This document shows, in pieces, positions 8,252-16,840 of a stretch of 64,000 nucleotides of DNA (positions within the stretch are counted from its first letter, which is position 1; each line of letters starts with the position of its first letter). A program made the translations under genes and the position numbers. Under the pieces are notes generated by a model. That model saw only the letters and a list, made by a program, of their open reading frames with translations, was not told the DNA's origin and made no database searches. Origin of the DNA: Arthrobacter sp. 24S4-2 (GTDB taxonomy: Bacteria > Actinomycetota > Actinomycetes > Actinomycetales > Micrococcaceae); assembly GCF_005280255.1 (NCBI RefSeq), contig NZ_CP040018.1, positions 1,426,001-1,490,000 on the forward strand. The letters are read 5' to 3'.

Positions 8252-8267
8252 TGTGACCATAGTCACT
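8252..8267 (+). promoter_or_regulatory. CRP-like box upstream of the liv binding-protein gene
   Basis: TGTGA-CCATAG-TCACT, matching the actinobacterial CRP/GlxR consensus TGTGA-N6-TCACA except for the last base; GTGAC and GTCAC form a perfect inverted repeat. It lies about 100 bases before the start codon at 8367. A second such box precedes the divergent-side permease operon (14257-14272). Regulator identity is inferred; no crp gene is in the window. Confidence 0.5.
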
Positions 8268-8366
8268 TATGTTCGCGGAGATTTTGCACTAGCTTGAAGT
8301 TAAATCAGGAACACCTGGTAATTCGCATCAAAGGCCGTTCGCACCTTTCGATCGAGGAGACTCTAA

Positions 8367-9716
8367 ATGATTTCACTCCCCCAGGCGGCGCCGCGCATCG
8401 CTAAGCTGACAGCGCTTAGCATCGGCGTCGCCCTTCTGGCTACGGCTTGTGGCGGCTCGTCCACCCCGAGTTCGACAGGCTCCACCACCCCGGCAGCGTC
8501 CGGCATTGCCTGCCCGGCGCCCAGCGCCAGCGGTGGAAGCACCACTGCGGCGGGCGCGGGCGGTTCGGTTCCGGCCGCGACGACCACCACTCCCACCCCC
8601 CTCAAGATTGGATCGCTTCTGCCGACAACGGGGTCGCTGGCGTTCCTTGGCCCACCCGAAATTGCCGGCGTCAACCTTGGCATCAAGGAAGTTAACGACG
8701 CTGGCGGCGTACTGGGCAAGCCCGTTGAAGTTATCCACCGCGACTCCGGCGATACCAAGACCGACATCGCCACGCAGTCCACCACGGCGCTGCTTGGAAG
8801 CGGCGTCAGCGCGATCATCGGTGCTGCATCGTCCGGTGTTTCCAAGACCGTCATCAACCAGATCACCGGTGCCGGCGTTATCCAGTTCTCGCCCGCGAAC
8901 ACGTCCCCTGACTTCACCACCTGGGATGACAAGGGCCTGTACTGGCGCACGGCTCCCTCGGACGTGCTGCAGGGCAAGGTCCTGGGCAACTACATGGCCA
9001 CCTGTGGTGCGCAGACGGTGGGCATGATCGTCCTGAACGATGCTTACGGCACCGGCCTGGCAAAGAACGTCAAGGCGGCCTTCGAAGCCGCCGGCGGCAA
9101 GGTGGTTGCGGAGGAGCTGTTCAATGAAGGCGACTCGCAGTTCAGCAGCCAGGTGGACAAGGTCATTGCAGCCAAGCCTGACGCCATTGCCCTGATCACC
9201 TTCGACCAGGCCAAGAGCATCGTTCCGCTGATGACGGGCAAGGGCATCAAGCCCACCCAGATGTTCATGGTGGACGGCAACACGTCGGACTACAGCAAGG
9301 ACTTCCAGGCGGGCACGCTGAAGGGCGCCCAGGGCACCATTCCGGGCACGTTCGCCAAGGATGATTTCAAGAAGAAGTTGCTGGCCATCGACCCGGCCCT
9401 GAAGGACTACAGCTATGCAGGCGAGTCCTACGACGCCGTCAACCTGATTGCACTGGCAACCGAGGCCGCGAAGAGCACCAAGGGAACGGACATCGCCGCC
9501 AAGCTGAAGGAAGTTTCCGAAGGAGGCGAGAAGTGCAACGACTTCCCATCCTGCGTCACGCTGCTCCGCAACGGCAAGGATATCGATTACGACGGCCAGT
9601 CCGGTCCGGTGAGCTTCTCCGACGCCGGCGACCCGACGGAAGCCTACATCGGCATCTACGAGTACCAGGATGACAACACCTACAAGCCTGTCAAGGAAGA
9701 ATTCGGCAAGCTGTAA
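8367..9716 (+). CDS. Branched-chain amino acid ABC transporter, substrate-binding lipoprotein
   Basis: Extracytoplasmic ligand-binding protein of the Leu/Ile/Val (HAAT) family, 449 residues. A lipoprotein signal ends in the lipobox LLATAC with Cys28 as the lipid anchor, followed by a Ser/Thr/Pro/Gly-rich linker to about 75. The mature periplasmic-binding fold begins with PLKIGSLLPTTGSLAFLGPPE and contains the family hinge sequence GAASSGVSKTVI. GAGGAG precedes the ATG. It stands alone on the + strand and converges on livF; the four transporter genes are on the other strand, but the shared CRP-like boxes suggest joint control. Confidence 0.95.
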   Translation: MISLPQAAPRIAKLTALSIGVALLATACGGSSTPSSTGSTTPAASGIACPAPSASGGSTTAAGAGGSVPAATTTTPTPLKIGSLLPTTGSLAFLGPPEIAGVNLGIKEVNDAGGVLGKPVEVIHRDSGDTKTDIATQSTTALLGSGVSAIIGAASSGVSKTVINQITGAGVIQFSPANTSPDFTTWDDKGLYWRTAPSDVLQGKVLGNYMATCGAQTVGMIVLNDAYGTGLAKNVKAAFEAAGGKVVAEELFNEGDSQFSSQVDKVIAAKPDAIALITFDQAKSIVPLMTGKGIKPTQMFMVDGNTSDYSKDFQAGTLKGAQGTIPGTFAKDDFKKKLLAIDPALKDYSYAGESYDAVNLIALATEAAKSTKGTDIAAKLKEVSEGGEKCNDFPSCVTLLRNGKDIDYDGQSGPVSFSDAGDPTEAYIGIYEYQDDNTYKPVKEEFGKL

Positions 9717-9740
9717 AGCAGCCTCAACGTAGTCAGCACG

Positions 9741-9770
9741 AAAGCCCCCGTCCAACCGGACGGGGGCTTT
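9741..9770 (+). terminator. Terminator after the liv binding-protein gene
   Basis: Perfect 13-bp stem AAAGCCCCCGTCC (9741-9753) and GGACGGGGGCTTT (9758-9770) with an AACC loop, ending in T residues; GC-rich classical intrinsic terminator. Confidence 0.92.
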
Positions 9771-9987
9771 CTGTTGCCTCGGGAAGCGGAGGCCGGCAGT
9801 AGGTCAGGAAATCGTCGTTCGGCAGCTTTCGACCGATGCTGACACGAAAGCCAAGGGGGCCGGAGGCAGGCACTTGTGAAAGCGCCGTTGTTGCGTGAGG
9901 AACGAGCGCAGGCGCCGAGCAAGTGGCTGCGGAGGCGCCCGGAGCCAGCACACGGCGGATCGGCAAGGCAGAAAGGCCCGGGCACGC

Positions 9988-10021
9988 AGAAGGGCCGCCA
10001 CCACGCGGTGACGGCCCTTCT
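9988..10021 (-). terminator. Terminator of the livHMGF operon
   Basis: Inverted repeat AGAAGGGCCG (9988-9997) and CGGCCCTTCT (10012-10021), 33 bases beyond the livF stop codon on the minus strand; an inner CACC/GGTG extends the stem. No long T run. Confidence 0.7.
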
Positions 10022-10054
10022 GCAGCTCCTGGACGGTGGCTAGACGCAGGCGGC

Positions 10055-10825
10055 TTAGACCTCGTCGGCCAAGGTGCCGAGGTACAGCTGGATCACCTTG
10101 GGGTCTTTCATGAGTTCCCGGCCGGTGCCCGTGTACGCGTCCTTGCCCTGGTCCAGCACATAGGCGCGGTCGCAGATCTGCAGGCAGCGGCGGGCGTTCT
10201 GCTCCACCATGATCACCGACACCCCGGCGCGGTTGATCTCGTGGACCCGCAGGAACGTCTCATCCTGCTTGACGGGGGAGAGGCCGGCGGACGGCTCGTC
10301 GAGGAGCAGGACGGCCGGTTCCATCATCAGGGCGCGCCCCATGGCCACCATCTGGCGCTCACCGCCGGACAGCGATCCCGCCCGCTGGGCGCGTCGCTTG
10401 CCCAGCTCGGGGAACAGACTGGTGACGAAGTCGAACCGTTTGGCGAAGTCCTTGGGCCGCTGGAACATGCCCATCTGCATGTTCTCCTCAATGGTCAGGG
10501 TGGCGAACACGTTGTTGTTCTGCGGGACGAAGCCCACCCCCTTGGTGACCAGCTTGTTGGCCTTGAGCCCGGTGATGTCCTGGCCGCGGACCACGACCGA
10601 ACCTGAGTGGACCTTCACCAGGCCGAACATCGCCTTCAGGAGGGTGGACTTGCCTGCTCCGTTGGGTCCGATGATCCCGATCAGTTCGCCTTTTCGGGCC
10701 TCGATGCTGCAACCGTTGAGAATGTTTACGCCCGGGAGGTAGCCGGCCACCAGATCGGTGACCTTGACCACCGATTCCCCTGACGGTGATGCTGTGGCGG
10801 CCGCGGCCGCGCTCGTGGCACTCAT
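10055..10825 (-). CDS. livF: Branched-chain amino acid ABC transporter ATP-binding protein LivF
   Basis: One of the two ATPases of the LIV transporter, 256 residues. Walker A GPNGAGKST, signature LSGGERQMVAMGRAL, Walker B AVLLLDEPSAGLSP and the switch His region (VIMVEQNARRC) are all present. The length and the ending ...VIQLYLGTLADEV are typical of LivF. Last gene of the operon; its ATG overlaps the livG stop by four bases, so the two are translationally coupled. The N-terminal 20 Ser/Ala-rich residues are extra to the usual family start. Confidence 0.95.
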   Translation of the reverse strand: MSATSAAAAATASPSGESVVKVTDLVAGYLPGVNILNGCSIEARKGELIGIIGPNGAGKSTLLKAMFGLVKVHSGSVVVRGQDITGLKANKLVTKGVGFVPQNNNVFATLTIEENMQMGMFQRPKDFAKRFDFVTSLFPELGKRRAQRAGSLSGGERQMVAMGRALMMEPAVLLLDEPSAGLSPVKQDETFLRVHEINRAGVSVIMVEQNARRCLQICDRAYVLDQGKDAYTGTGRELMKDPKVIQLYLGTLADEV

Positions 10826-11832
10826 TCGGTGTCCTTCTTCCTTGCCTCGGGCTCGTCCGACTCAGCGGCGACAACGTCGATGGCGATGATGCCGGCGTCT
10901 TCCGTACCGACGATCGACTCTTCGTCCGCCACCAGTTCGGCCGCCAGTTCCTTGATGCCCTCGGCGTCGCCCAGATCGACGTCGTGGTGCGCGCCAAGGT
11001 AGGCATCGATCACTGCGGGGTTCTTCATCACTTCGCCCGGCGGGCCCTCAGCAACGATCCTGCCCTCGGCCATCACCACCACCCAGTCGGCTATGTGGCG
11101 CACCATGTTCATGTCGTGCTCCACGAACAGCACGGTCATGCCTTCGGCTTTGAGGTTCTTGATGTGGTCCAGAAGCGACTGGGTCAGCGCCGGGTTGACC
11201 CCTGCCATGGGCTCATCCAGCATCACCAGCTTGGGCCTGACCATCAGGGACCGCGCCATTTCGAGCAGTTTGCGCTGGCCGCCGGACAACGATGCCGCGT
11301 AGTCGTCCTTCTTCGCATCCAGTTTGAACTTCTCCAGAAGAACATCTGCCTGGGCCGTGATCTCTTTCTCGCGGCCACCCCAGATGCCCTTGAACAGTGC
11401 CTTGGACAACCGTTCCCCGGGCTGTTCGGAGCCTCCCAGCCGCATGTTTTCCATCACGGTCAGTTTGCCCATGACCTTGGTCAGCTGGAACGTGCGCACC
11501 ATGCCCATGCGGGCCACCTTGTACGGGGAGACGCCGGCGAGGCTGTTGCCTTCGAACTGCCACTTGCCGGAGTTCGGTGTGTCGAATCCCGTCAGGAGGT
11601 TGAAGAGGGTGGTCTTGCCGGCACCGTTCGGGCCGATCAGCGCGGTGATTTTGTGACGGGGGATCTCCAGGTACTCGACGTCGACGGCGTTGATGCCGCC
11701 GAAGCTGCGCGTCACGTTTTCGGCGACGACGATGGGGTCCCGCTTCTTGCAGCCCGGAGCCGTCTCGCCGGCCGCGATCGGCCGGGAGTCCGTCATGTAG
11801 TCAATTCCAGTTTCTTCACTATGCGTGCTCAT
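10822..11832 (-). CDS. livG: Branched-chain amino acid ABC transporter ATP-binding protein LivG
   Basis: The second ATPase, 336 residues, longer than the usual 255-300. Walker A GPNGAGKTTLFNLLTGF, signature LSGGQRKLLEMARSL, Walker B LVMLDEPMAGVNP, and LFVEHDMNMVRHIADWVVVM. The core ends at PAVIDAYLGAHHDVDL; about 50 additional acidic residues follow (many Asp/Glu) whose role is unknown. An N-terminal extension of about 30 residues precedes VVAENVTRSFGG. Overlaps livM and livF by four bases each, as expected for an operon. Confidence 0.95.
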   Translation of the reverse strand: MSTHSEETGIDYMTDSRPIAAGETAPGCKKRDPIVVAENVTRSFGGINAVDVEYLEIPRHKITALIGPNGAGKTTLFNLLTGFDTPNSGKWQFEGNSLAGVSPYKVARMGMVRTFQLTKVMGKLTVMENMRLGGSEQPGERLSKALFKGIWGGREKEITAQADVLLEKFKLDAKKDDYAASLSGGQRKLLEMARSLMVRPKLVMLDEPMAGVNPALTQSLLDHIKNLKAEGMTVLFVEHDMNMVRHIADWVVVMAEGRIVAEGPPGEVMKNPAVIDAYLGAHHDVDLGDAEGIKELAAELVADEESIVGTEDAGIIAIDVVAAESDEPEARKKDTE

Positions 11833-12797
11833 GCGAACGCCAGCTCCTTCTTGTTACCGAAGACACCCTGGGGCCTGAAGATCATCAGCAGCATCAGCGC
11901 GACACCCACGAGGATGTACCGCAACTGGCCGGCCTGGACTGTGTTCAGCCAGGTCACGGCACCGGATTCGATCAGGCCGTAGAGGATGCCCTGGGTGAGC
12001 GAGAGCACCACCCAGAAAATCATGGCGCCTACCACCGGACCCAGCACCGTTCCCAGACCGCCGAGCAGCAGGCACGTATACAGGAAGAACGTCAGTTCGG
12101 TACCGTAGTTGGCCGGCTGGACTGCGCCGCGGGGAAGGGTGAAGATCATGCCGGCAAGGGCACCAAGGACGCCACCGATGATCAGGGCCTGCATCTTGTA
12201 GGCGTAGACGTTCTTGCCAAGCGAACGGACGGCGTTTTCGTCCTCCCGGATGCCCTTGAGGACGCGTCCCCAGGGGCTGCGCATCAGGAGCCACACGAGG
12301 GCGCAGCAGATGATGACAAGGCCCCAACCCACAACCCGGATGAAGAAGTCGCGGTTGTTCATGCCCAGGTAGGAGCCTTCGGGGAAGGGGTTCATGGCGT
12401 AGAACCCGCCTTCGAAGGCGGCAAGGCCGTTAGCTGAACCGGTCACGGAGGTCAGCTGGTTGGTGGTGACGATGTAGCGGACGATTTCCGCCGCGGCGAT
12501 GGTCACGATGGCCAGGTAGTCGGCGCGCAGCCGGAGGGTGGGAATACCGAGCAGCATGGCGAAGATGGCCGAACAGACGACCGCGATGAGGAGGCCGACG
12601 AAGAACGGCACGCCGAAAGTAAGGGTGGAGACGGCGAAGCCATAGGCGCCCACGGCCATGAAGCCGGCCTGTCCGAAGTTCAGCAGGCCCGAGTAGCCGA
12701 AGTGAACCGCAAGGCCGAGGGCGGCGAGCGCGTACGCCGCCGTCGTCGGGCTGAACAGTTCACCGGCAGCGCTGGAAAGAATGAATCCAAAGTCCAT
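11829..12797 (-). CDS. livM: Branched-chain amino acid ABC transporter permease LivM
   Basis: Inner-membrane permease, 322 residues, with about nine hydrophobic segments. The BPD_transp_2 family features are visible: LNFGQAGFMAVGAYGFAV near 40-57, the cytoplasmic loop RVLKGIREDENAVRSLGKNVYAYK that contacts the ATPases (about 177-200), and LLGGLGTVLGPVVGA in the C-terminal half. Nine bases after livH. It forms the translocation channel together with LivH. Confidence 0.95.
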   Translation of the reverse strand: MDFGFILSSAAGELFSPTTAAYALAALGLAVHFGYSGLLNFGQAGFMAVGAYGFAVSTLTFGVPFFVGLLIAVVCSAIFAMLLGIPTLRLRADYLAIVTIAAAEIVRYIVTTNQLTSVTGSANGLAAFEGGFYAMNPFPEGSYLGMNNRDFFIRVVGWGLVIICCALVWLLMRSPWGRVLKGIREDENAVRSLGKNVYAYKMQALIIGGVLGALAGMIFTLPRGAVQPANYGTELTFFLYTCLLLGGLGTVLGPVVGAMIFWVVLSLTQGILYGLIESGAVTWLNTVQAGQLRYILVGVALMLLMIFRPQGVFGNKKELAFA

Positions 12798-12806
12798 GGC
12801 TGTCTC

Positions 12807-14147
12807 CTAACCCACACGCTCGCGGCGGCCCAGGATGCCCTGCGGCCGGAACAAGAGGACAACAATCATGATGAACAGTGCTCCCACATATTTGAGGTCG
12901 GCGGCGAGGCCGAAGACGGTGGTCAGCTCCACGAAGATGCCGACGATGACCGAACCGATCAGGGCACCGAAAACAGTGCCCAGCCCGCCGAGGGTCACGC
13001 CGGCGAAGATGAGCAGCAGGATCTGCGAGCCCATGTCGAAGGTGACGCCGGGCCGGTAGTACGCCCAGAGGATTCCGCCCAGGGAGGCAAGCATGCCGCC
13101 GGCGACCCAGACTATGCGGATCACGTTGTCGACGTCGATGCCGGAGGCAGCTGCGAGGGCCGGGTTGTCGGCCACGGCGCGCGTTGCCTTGCCCAGCCGG
13201 GTCTTGAGCAGGATGATGCCGATCAGGGCGATCACAACTGCACTGATGATGAGCGACCAGAGGTTGTTGGGCGAGATGGACACGGGCCCGATCTGGATTT
13301 CGGTGCTCTGTGCATAGGGCAGTTGCTGGGTGGAGCCGCCGAAGTAGAACTGGATGACGTAGCGGACTGCCAGGGCGAGGCCGATACTGACGATCATCAT
13401 GGGCACCAGTCCCGTCCCGCGGCGCCGGAGCGGCTTCCATAGGCCGGCATCCTGGACGTATCCGAACAGGCCGCCGCCGAGGAGGGCCAGTATGATCGCC
13501 AGCCAGAACGGAAGGCCAATGGCATTGCAGGCGAACACAAGTACCGCTCCAAGCGTGACCATTTCGCCGTGGGCAAAGTTGGTCAGGCCCGTGGTTCCGA
13601 AGATCAGCGAAAGCCCGACGGAAGCCAGTGCCAGCAGGAGGCCGAAGCTAAGGCCGGCCACCAGCCTGTTGAGGAGGTTCTGGCCGAAGTCCTGCTGCTG
13701 GACGACGATGCCTTTGCCGAAGGCGAAAATCACCGAAAGGTTGGAGGTCTGGCTGAACGTGACTTTGCGTGGATTTTCCTGGCCGTCGGCGAGCTTGATG
13801 CCTTGGGGCAGGGTGGATTCGTCCAGCTCCACTTCATAGGTGCCCTGGACCGGGACTCCAATCGTCCAGGCGCCGTTGGCGCCCGACTTTGCTGTTCCGG
13901 TGAAATCACCGCTTTTGGCGGTGATGGTGACATCAGCGATAGGTGCACGGGCATCGTCCCGGAGGAAGCCGCTGATGCTGTTTTGGAACTGCTGGTTCGA
14001 CGGGGATGGTGTCGGCGAGGGGGTGGTGGCCTGCGATGCCGGGGCGACGACAAGCAGAATTGCGATTACGGCGGCGAAAATAGCCCCCATAGCCCTAAGC
14101 AATCCGCCACGCCGTCTGTGCGGCAGGCCTCTCGGTGTACTTCTCAA
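12807..14147 (-). CDS. livH: Branched-chain amino acid ABC transporter permease LivH with N-terminal secreted Ig-like domain
   Basis: Residues from about 160 onward are a normal LivH permease (SLIFGTTGLTNFAHGEMVTLGA, then RVIRIVWVAGG region and LGGLGTVFGALIGSVIVG). Before this come a signal-like helix (GAIFAAVIAILLVVAPASQA), a Ser/Thr/Pro linker and an 80-residue beta domain resembling carboxypeptidase regulatory or SdrD-like folds (ISGFLRDDARAPIADVTITA, later GTYEVELDESTLPQG). This domain would lie outside the membrane beside the binding protein. GTG 14162 is possible, but TTG 14147 has GGAGG at the right distance (eight bases) and is preferred. First gene of livHMGF; a CRP-like box lies about 110 bases upstream. 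Confidence 0.9.
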   Translation of the reverse strand: MRSTPRGLPHRRRGGLLRAMGAIFAAVIAILLVVAPASQATTPSPTPSPSNQQFQNSISGFLRDDARAPIADVTITAKSGDFTGTAKSGANGAWTIGVPVQGTYEVELDESTLPQGIKLADGQENPRKVTFSQTSNLSVIFAFGKGIVVQQQDFGQNLLNRLVAGLSFGLLLALASVGLSLIFGTTGLTNFAHGEMVTLGAVLVFACNAIGLPFWLAIILALLGGGLFGYVQDAGLWKPLRRRGTGLVPMMIVSIGLALAVRYVIQFYFGGSTQQLPYAQSTEIQIGPVSISPNNLWSLIISAVVIALIGIILLKTRLGKATRAVADNPALAAASGIDVDNVIRIVWVAGGMLASLGGILWAYYRPGVTFDMGSQILLLIFAGVTLGGLGTVFGALIGSVIVGIFVELTTVFGLAADLKYVGALFIMIVVLLFRPQGILGRRERVG

Positions 14148-14162
14148 AATGAAAACCTCCAC

Positions 14163-14596
14163 ATGGGGGTGGTCTGGGTTGCGCCTTTACAACCACTGCG
14201 AACGGAGCCGGGGATGCATCATGGTGCCAAATATGCGGTAGACAAACCGAACATCTTGTGATGTTTATCACCCTGCTTGCGCTTATGTTACAGCCAGCGG
14301 GTGCCAATGAACCCGCGGGCAGGCACGCCTAAGATAGCGATCGGATAACAACCGTGAAGCCCGGCCTCAGAATTAATTCAGTTCAGCTAAAGAAAACTTT
14401 TGTTGAGTCTGCGTGTTCCTAAACAGTCATTCTGGCGGCCAGCTCCGGGAAACACGTTCCGGACGCCGCCGGAACATGTCACGGTTGGGTTTCGGCTGAC
14501 CGTGCGGGGGAACTATCCCTGCCTGCCGGACGTGGAAATTGGTACCTTGAACTATAAGGATCACCACTCACCCCCTTTATTTGGAGGACACCCGCA
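14163..14596. promoter_or_regulatory. Divergent promoter region, livH operon and YccA-like gene
   Basis: 434 bases without a gene. It holds the CRP-like box (14257-14272), a perfect 7-bp inverted repeat GTTCCGG/CCGGAAC at 14456-14475 of unknown use, a TATAAG hexamer at about 14552 that may be the -10 of the rightward gene, and GGAGGA at 14582-14587 as its ribosome-binding site. The stretch is clearly richer in A and T than the flanking genes. Confidence 0.5.
14257..14272 (-). promoter_or_regulatory. CRP-like box upstream of livH
   Basis: Read on the + strand it is TGTGA-TGTTTA-TCACC, one base off the TGTGA-N6-TCACA consensus; GTGAT and ATCAC are perfect arms. Distance to the livH start is about 110 bases, nearly the same as for the box before the binding-protein gene (8252-8267). 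Confidence 0.5.
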
Positions 14597-15511
14597 ATGG
14601 CACTTGGCGGAAACCCGATCTTCAACGGAAAGAATTTCCGTGGAGCCACCCAGGCACCGCCTGTTCCGCAGGCCCAATACGGCCAGAATCCGTACGGACA
14701 GGCTCCTGGGCGCGCCCCCGGCCAGGTCATGGACGCGCAGGGTGGCCGGATGGCCCAGCAGCAGAACATGACCCATGACCAGCTGCAGCAGATGTACAAC
14801 CAGCCGGCAGCCGGGCCCGCCGAAACCGGGCGGATGACCTTCGACGACGTCATCATCAAGACGGCGGCCTGCCTCGGCGTTCTGATGGCCGGCGCGGCCG
14901 TTACGCTCTTCGTGGCTCCCTCGCTTGCCATCATGCTCATGATCGTCGGCGCACTTGGCGGCTTCGTGCTCGCCCTCGTCAACACCTTCAAGAAGCAGCC
15001 GTCGCCCGCGCTGATCCTGGCCTATGCGGGGCTGGAAGGTCTCTTCCTCGGTGGGCTGACGCAGTTCCTCGACCGCCTGTACCCGGGCGTCGGCCTGCAG
15101 GCAGTGATCGGCACCCTGTCCGTCTTCGGCGTCACGCTGCTGCTCTTCAAGAGCGGCAAGGTCCGCGCGACCCCCAAAGCCATGCGGTTCTTCATGATCG
15201 CGATCATCGGCTACGCCGTCTTTGCCCTGATCAACATGGTCATGGTGATGACCGGTGCCGTAACGGAGCCGTTCGGCCTGCGCACCAGCGTTGAGATCTT
15301 CGGTATTCCGCTGGGCGTCTTCATCGGTGTGCTGGCCATCGGCCTCGCCGCATTCTCGCTGATCATGGACTTCACCAGCATCGAAGCCGGCGTCCGCAGC
15401 GGGGCGCCGGAACGGTTCTCCTGGACCGCAGCCTTTGGGCTCACTGTCACGCTGGTCTGGCTGTACGTTGAGATCATCCGCCTGCTGGCCATTATCCGCG
15501 GCGAGGACTAG
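14597..15511 (+). CDS. Bax inhibitor-1/YccA family membrane protein
   Basis: Integral membrane protein of 304 residues. The first 90 are a cytoplasmic Gln/Pro/Gly-rich tail (for example QNPYGQAPGRAPGQ). About seven hydrophobic helices follow, with YAGLEGLFLGGLTQFLDRLYPG and the late Asp-containing helix AFSLIMDFTSIEAGVRSGAPERFSW typical of the actinobacterial YccA-like group. Some family members conduct calcium; the role in actinobacteria is not known. GGAGGA sits nine bases before the ATG. Single-gene unit ending in a bidirectional terminator. Confidence 0.93.
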   Translation: MALGGNPIFNGKNFRGATQAPPVPQAQYGQNPYGQAPGRAPGQVMDAQGGRMAQQQNMTHDQLQQMYNQPAAGPAETGRMTFDDVIIKTAACLGVLMAGAAVTLFVAPSLAIMLMIVGALGGFVLALVNTFKKQPSPALILAYAGLEGLFLGGLTQFLDRLYPGVGLQAVIGTLSVFGVTLLLFKSGKVRATPKAMRFFMIAIIGYAVFALINMVMVMTGAVTEPFGLRTSVEIFGIPLGVFIGVLAIGLAAFSLIMDFTSIEAGVRSGAPERFSWTAAFGLTVTLVWLYVEIIRLLAIIRGED

Positions 15512-15546
15512 GACCCAGGACGGCTAACGCCGTCGAACGTTAACTG

Positions 15547-15580
15547 AGAGTGGGTCCCGCCATACGGCGGGGCCCACTCT
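15547..15580 (+). terminator. Bidirectional terminator between YccA-like and thiolase genes
   Basis: AGAGTGGGTCCCGCC (15547-15561) pairs with GGCGGGGCCCACTCT (15566-15580), one G-U pair, loop ATAC. Lies between two converging genes and can serve both. Confidence 0.85.
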
Positions 15581-15582
15581 GC

Positions 15583-16820
15583 TTAAGTGAGGCGCTCCAG
15601 CACTATTGCCATTCCCTGGCCGCCACCGACGCACAGGGTTGCGAGACCCAGCGTGGCGTCGCGGTCGCGGAGTCCGTTCAGCAGCGTGGTGGTCATGCGG
15701 GCCCCGGTCATGCCGAACGGATGGCCCAGGGCGATGGCGCCGCCATGCACGTTGAGTTTGGCCTGATCGATGCCGAGTTCGCGCGCGCTGGCTACCACCT
15801 GCACGGCGAACGCCTCGTTGAGTTCCACCAGGTCGATGTCCCCGATACCCAGCCCGGCCAGGGCCAGCGCCCGGCGGGTTGCCTGGACAGGTCCCATGCC
15901 CATGAGTTCGGGGAGAGGGCGCTGACGCCCGTGGATACGATCCGGGCCAACGGTGTGAGCCCCAGTTCGCGGGCTCGGTCATCGCTCATCACCACAACAG
16001 CGGCAGCACCGTCGTTCAGCGGACACGCATTGCCGGCCGTTACCGTTCCTTCGCTGCGGAACACGGGCTGGAGTGCGGCCACTCCTTCAAGGGTGACTCC
16101 CGCGCGGGGGGAATCGTCGCGGTCCACCACGCTGCCGTCGCGGCGGGTGTACGGGGTGATTTCGCGGGCGTAAAATCCCGACGCTATGGCCGCTTCGGCA
16201 CGGTTCTGGCTCAGGACAGCCCACTCATCCTGCTCGGCCCGGGTGATGCCGTACGTGGTGGCCACGTTTTCCGCGGTCTGCCCCATCGCAATATAGATGT
16301 CCGGCATGCGGCCGCCCAGCCGCGGATCCGTCCATGGCGTGTTGGACGCTGCCCGCGCCACGGTGCGCCGGCGGGCCGATTCGAACAGCGGGTTATGGGT
16401 GCCGGCGTCGGATTCCCCGGCACCGGTCCAGTTCGGATACCGGGACACGGCCTCGACTCCCGCAGCCACGAATGCGCTCCCTTCACCTGCCTTGATGGCG
16501 TGGAAGGCCATGCGGAGGGCCTGCAGGCTCGAGGCGCAGAAGCGGTTGATGGTGGCGCCCGGAACGTTGTCCAGTCCGGCCAGGACGGTGACCACCCTGG
16601 CCATGTTGGAGCCCGCCTCACCGCTGGGCTCGGCGCACCCCAGCAAGAGGTCGTCCAGGCCCCTGCCGCCTGGCTCAGCGGGGTCGAAGGCGGGGATCTG
16701 TGCCAGGGCGGCCGTGACCATGGCCGCGGCGAGGTCATCCGGCCGTTCGTCCTTCAACGAGCCCCTGAAGGCGCGTCCGATTGGGCTTCTCGCGGTAGAA
16801 ACAATGACGGCTTCCGGCAT
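15583..16820 (-). pseudogene. Thiolase (acetyl-CoA C-acetyltransferase), interrupted by a one-base frameshift
   Basis: Thiolase II family enzyme for acyl-CoA chain cleavage or condensation. The first part has nucleophile Cys95 (NRFCASSLQAL) and GNACPLNDGAAAVVVMSDDRA. Just after GVSALSP the frame shifts: this frame yields NSWAWDLSRQ, whereas the next frame gives MGMGPVQATRRALALAG, then NEAFAVQVVA, HGGAIALGHPFGMTGAR and the second catalytic Cys in LCVGGGQGMA. One missing base at about 15909 explains it; repaired length 412 residues, normal for the family. No leader: TAGGCT lies exactly six bases before the ATG. Either a sequencing deletion or a recently broken gene. Confidence 0.85.
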
Positions 16821-16840
16821 GCGCCCAGCCTACGCCGGAG

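Larger units (their letters stand above)
9717..10054. other. Intergenic region between convergent liv transcripts
   Basis: Apart from the two terminators annotated separately (9741-9770 and 9988-10021), I see no gene or RNA here. All reading frames are short and none has a credible start. Confidence 0.6.

Noticed and set aside
8373..9755. 460-codon open frame opposite the liv binding-protein gene
   Set aside because: Antisense shadow; the + strand has a lipobox and the binding-protein fold.
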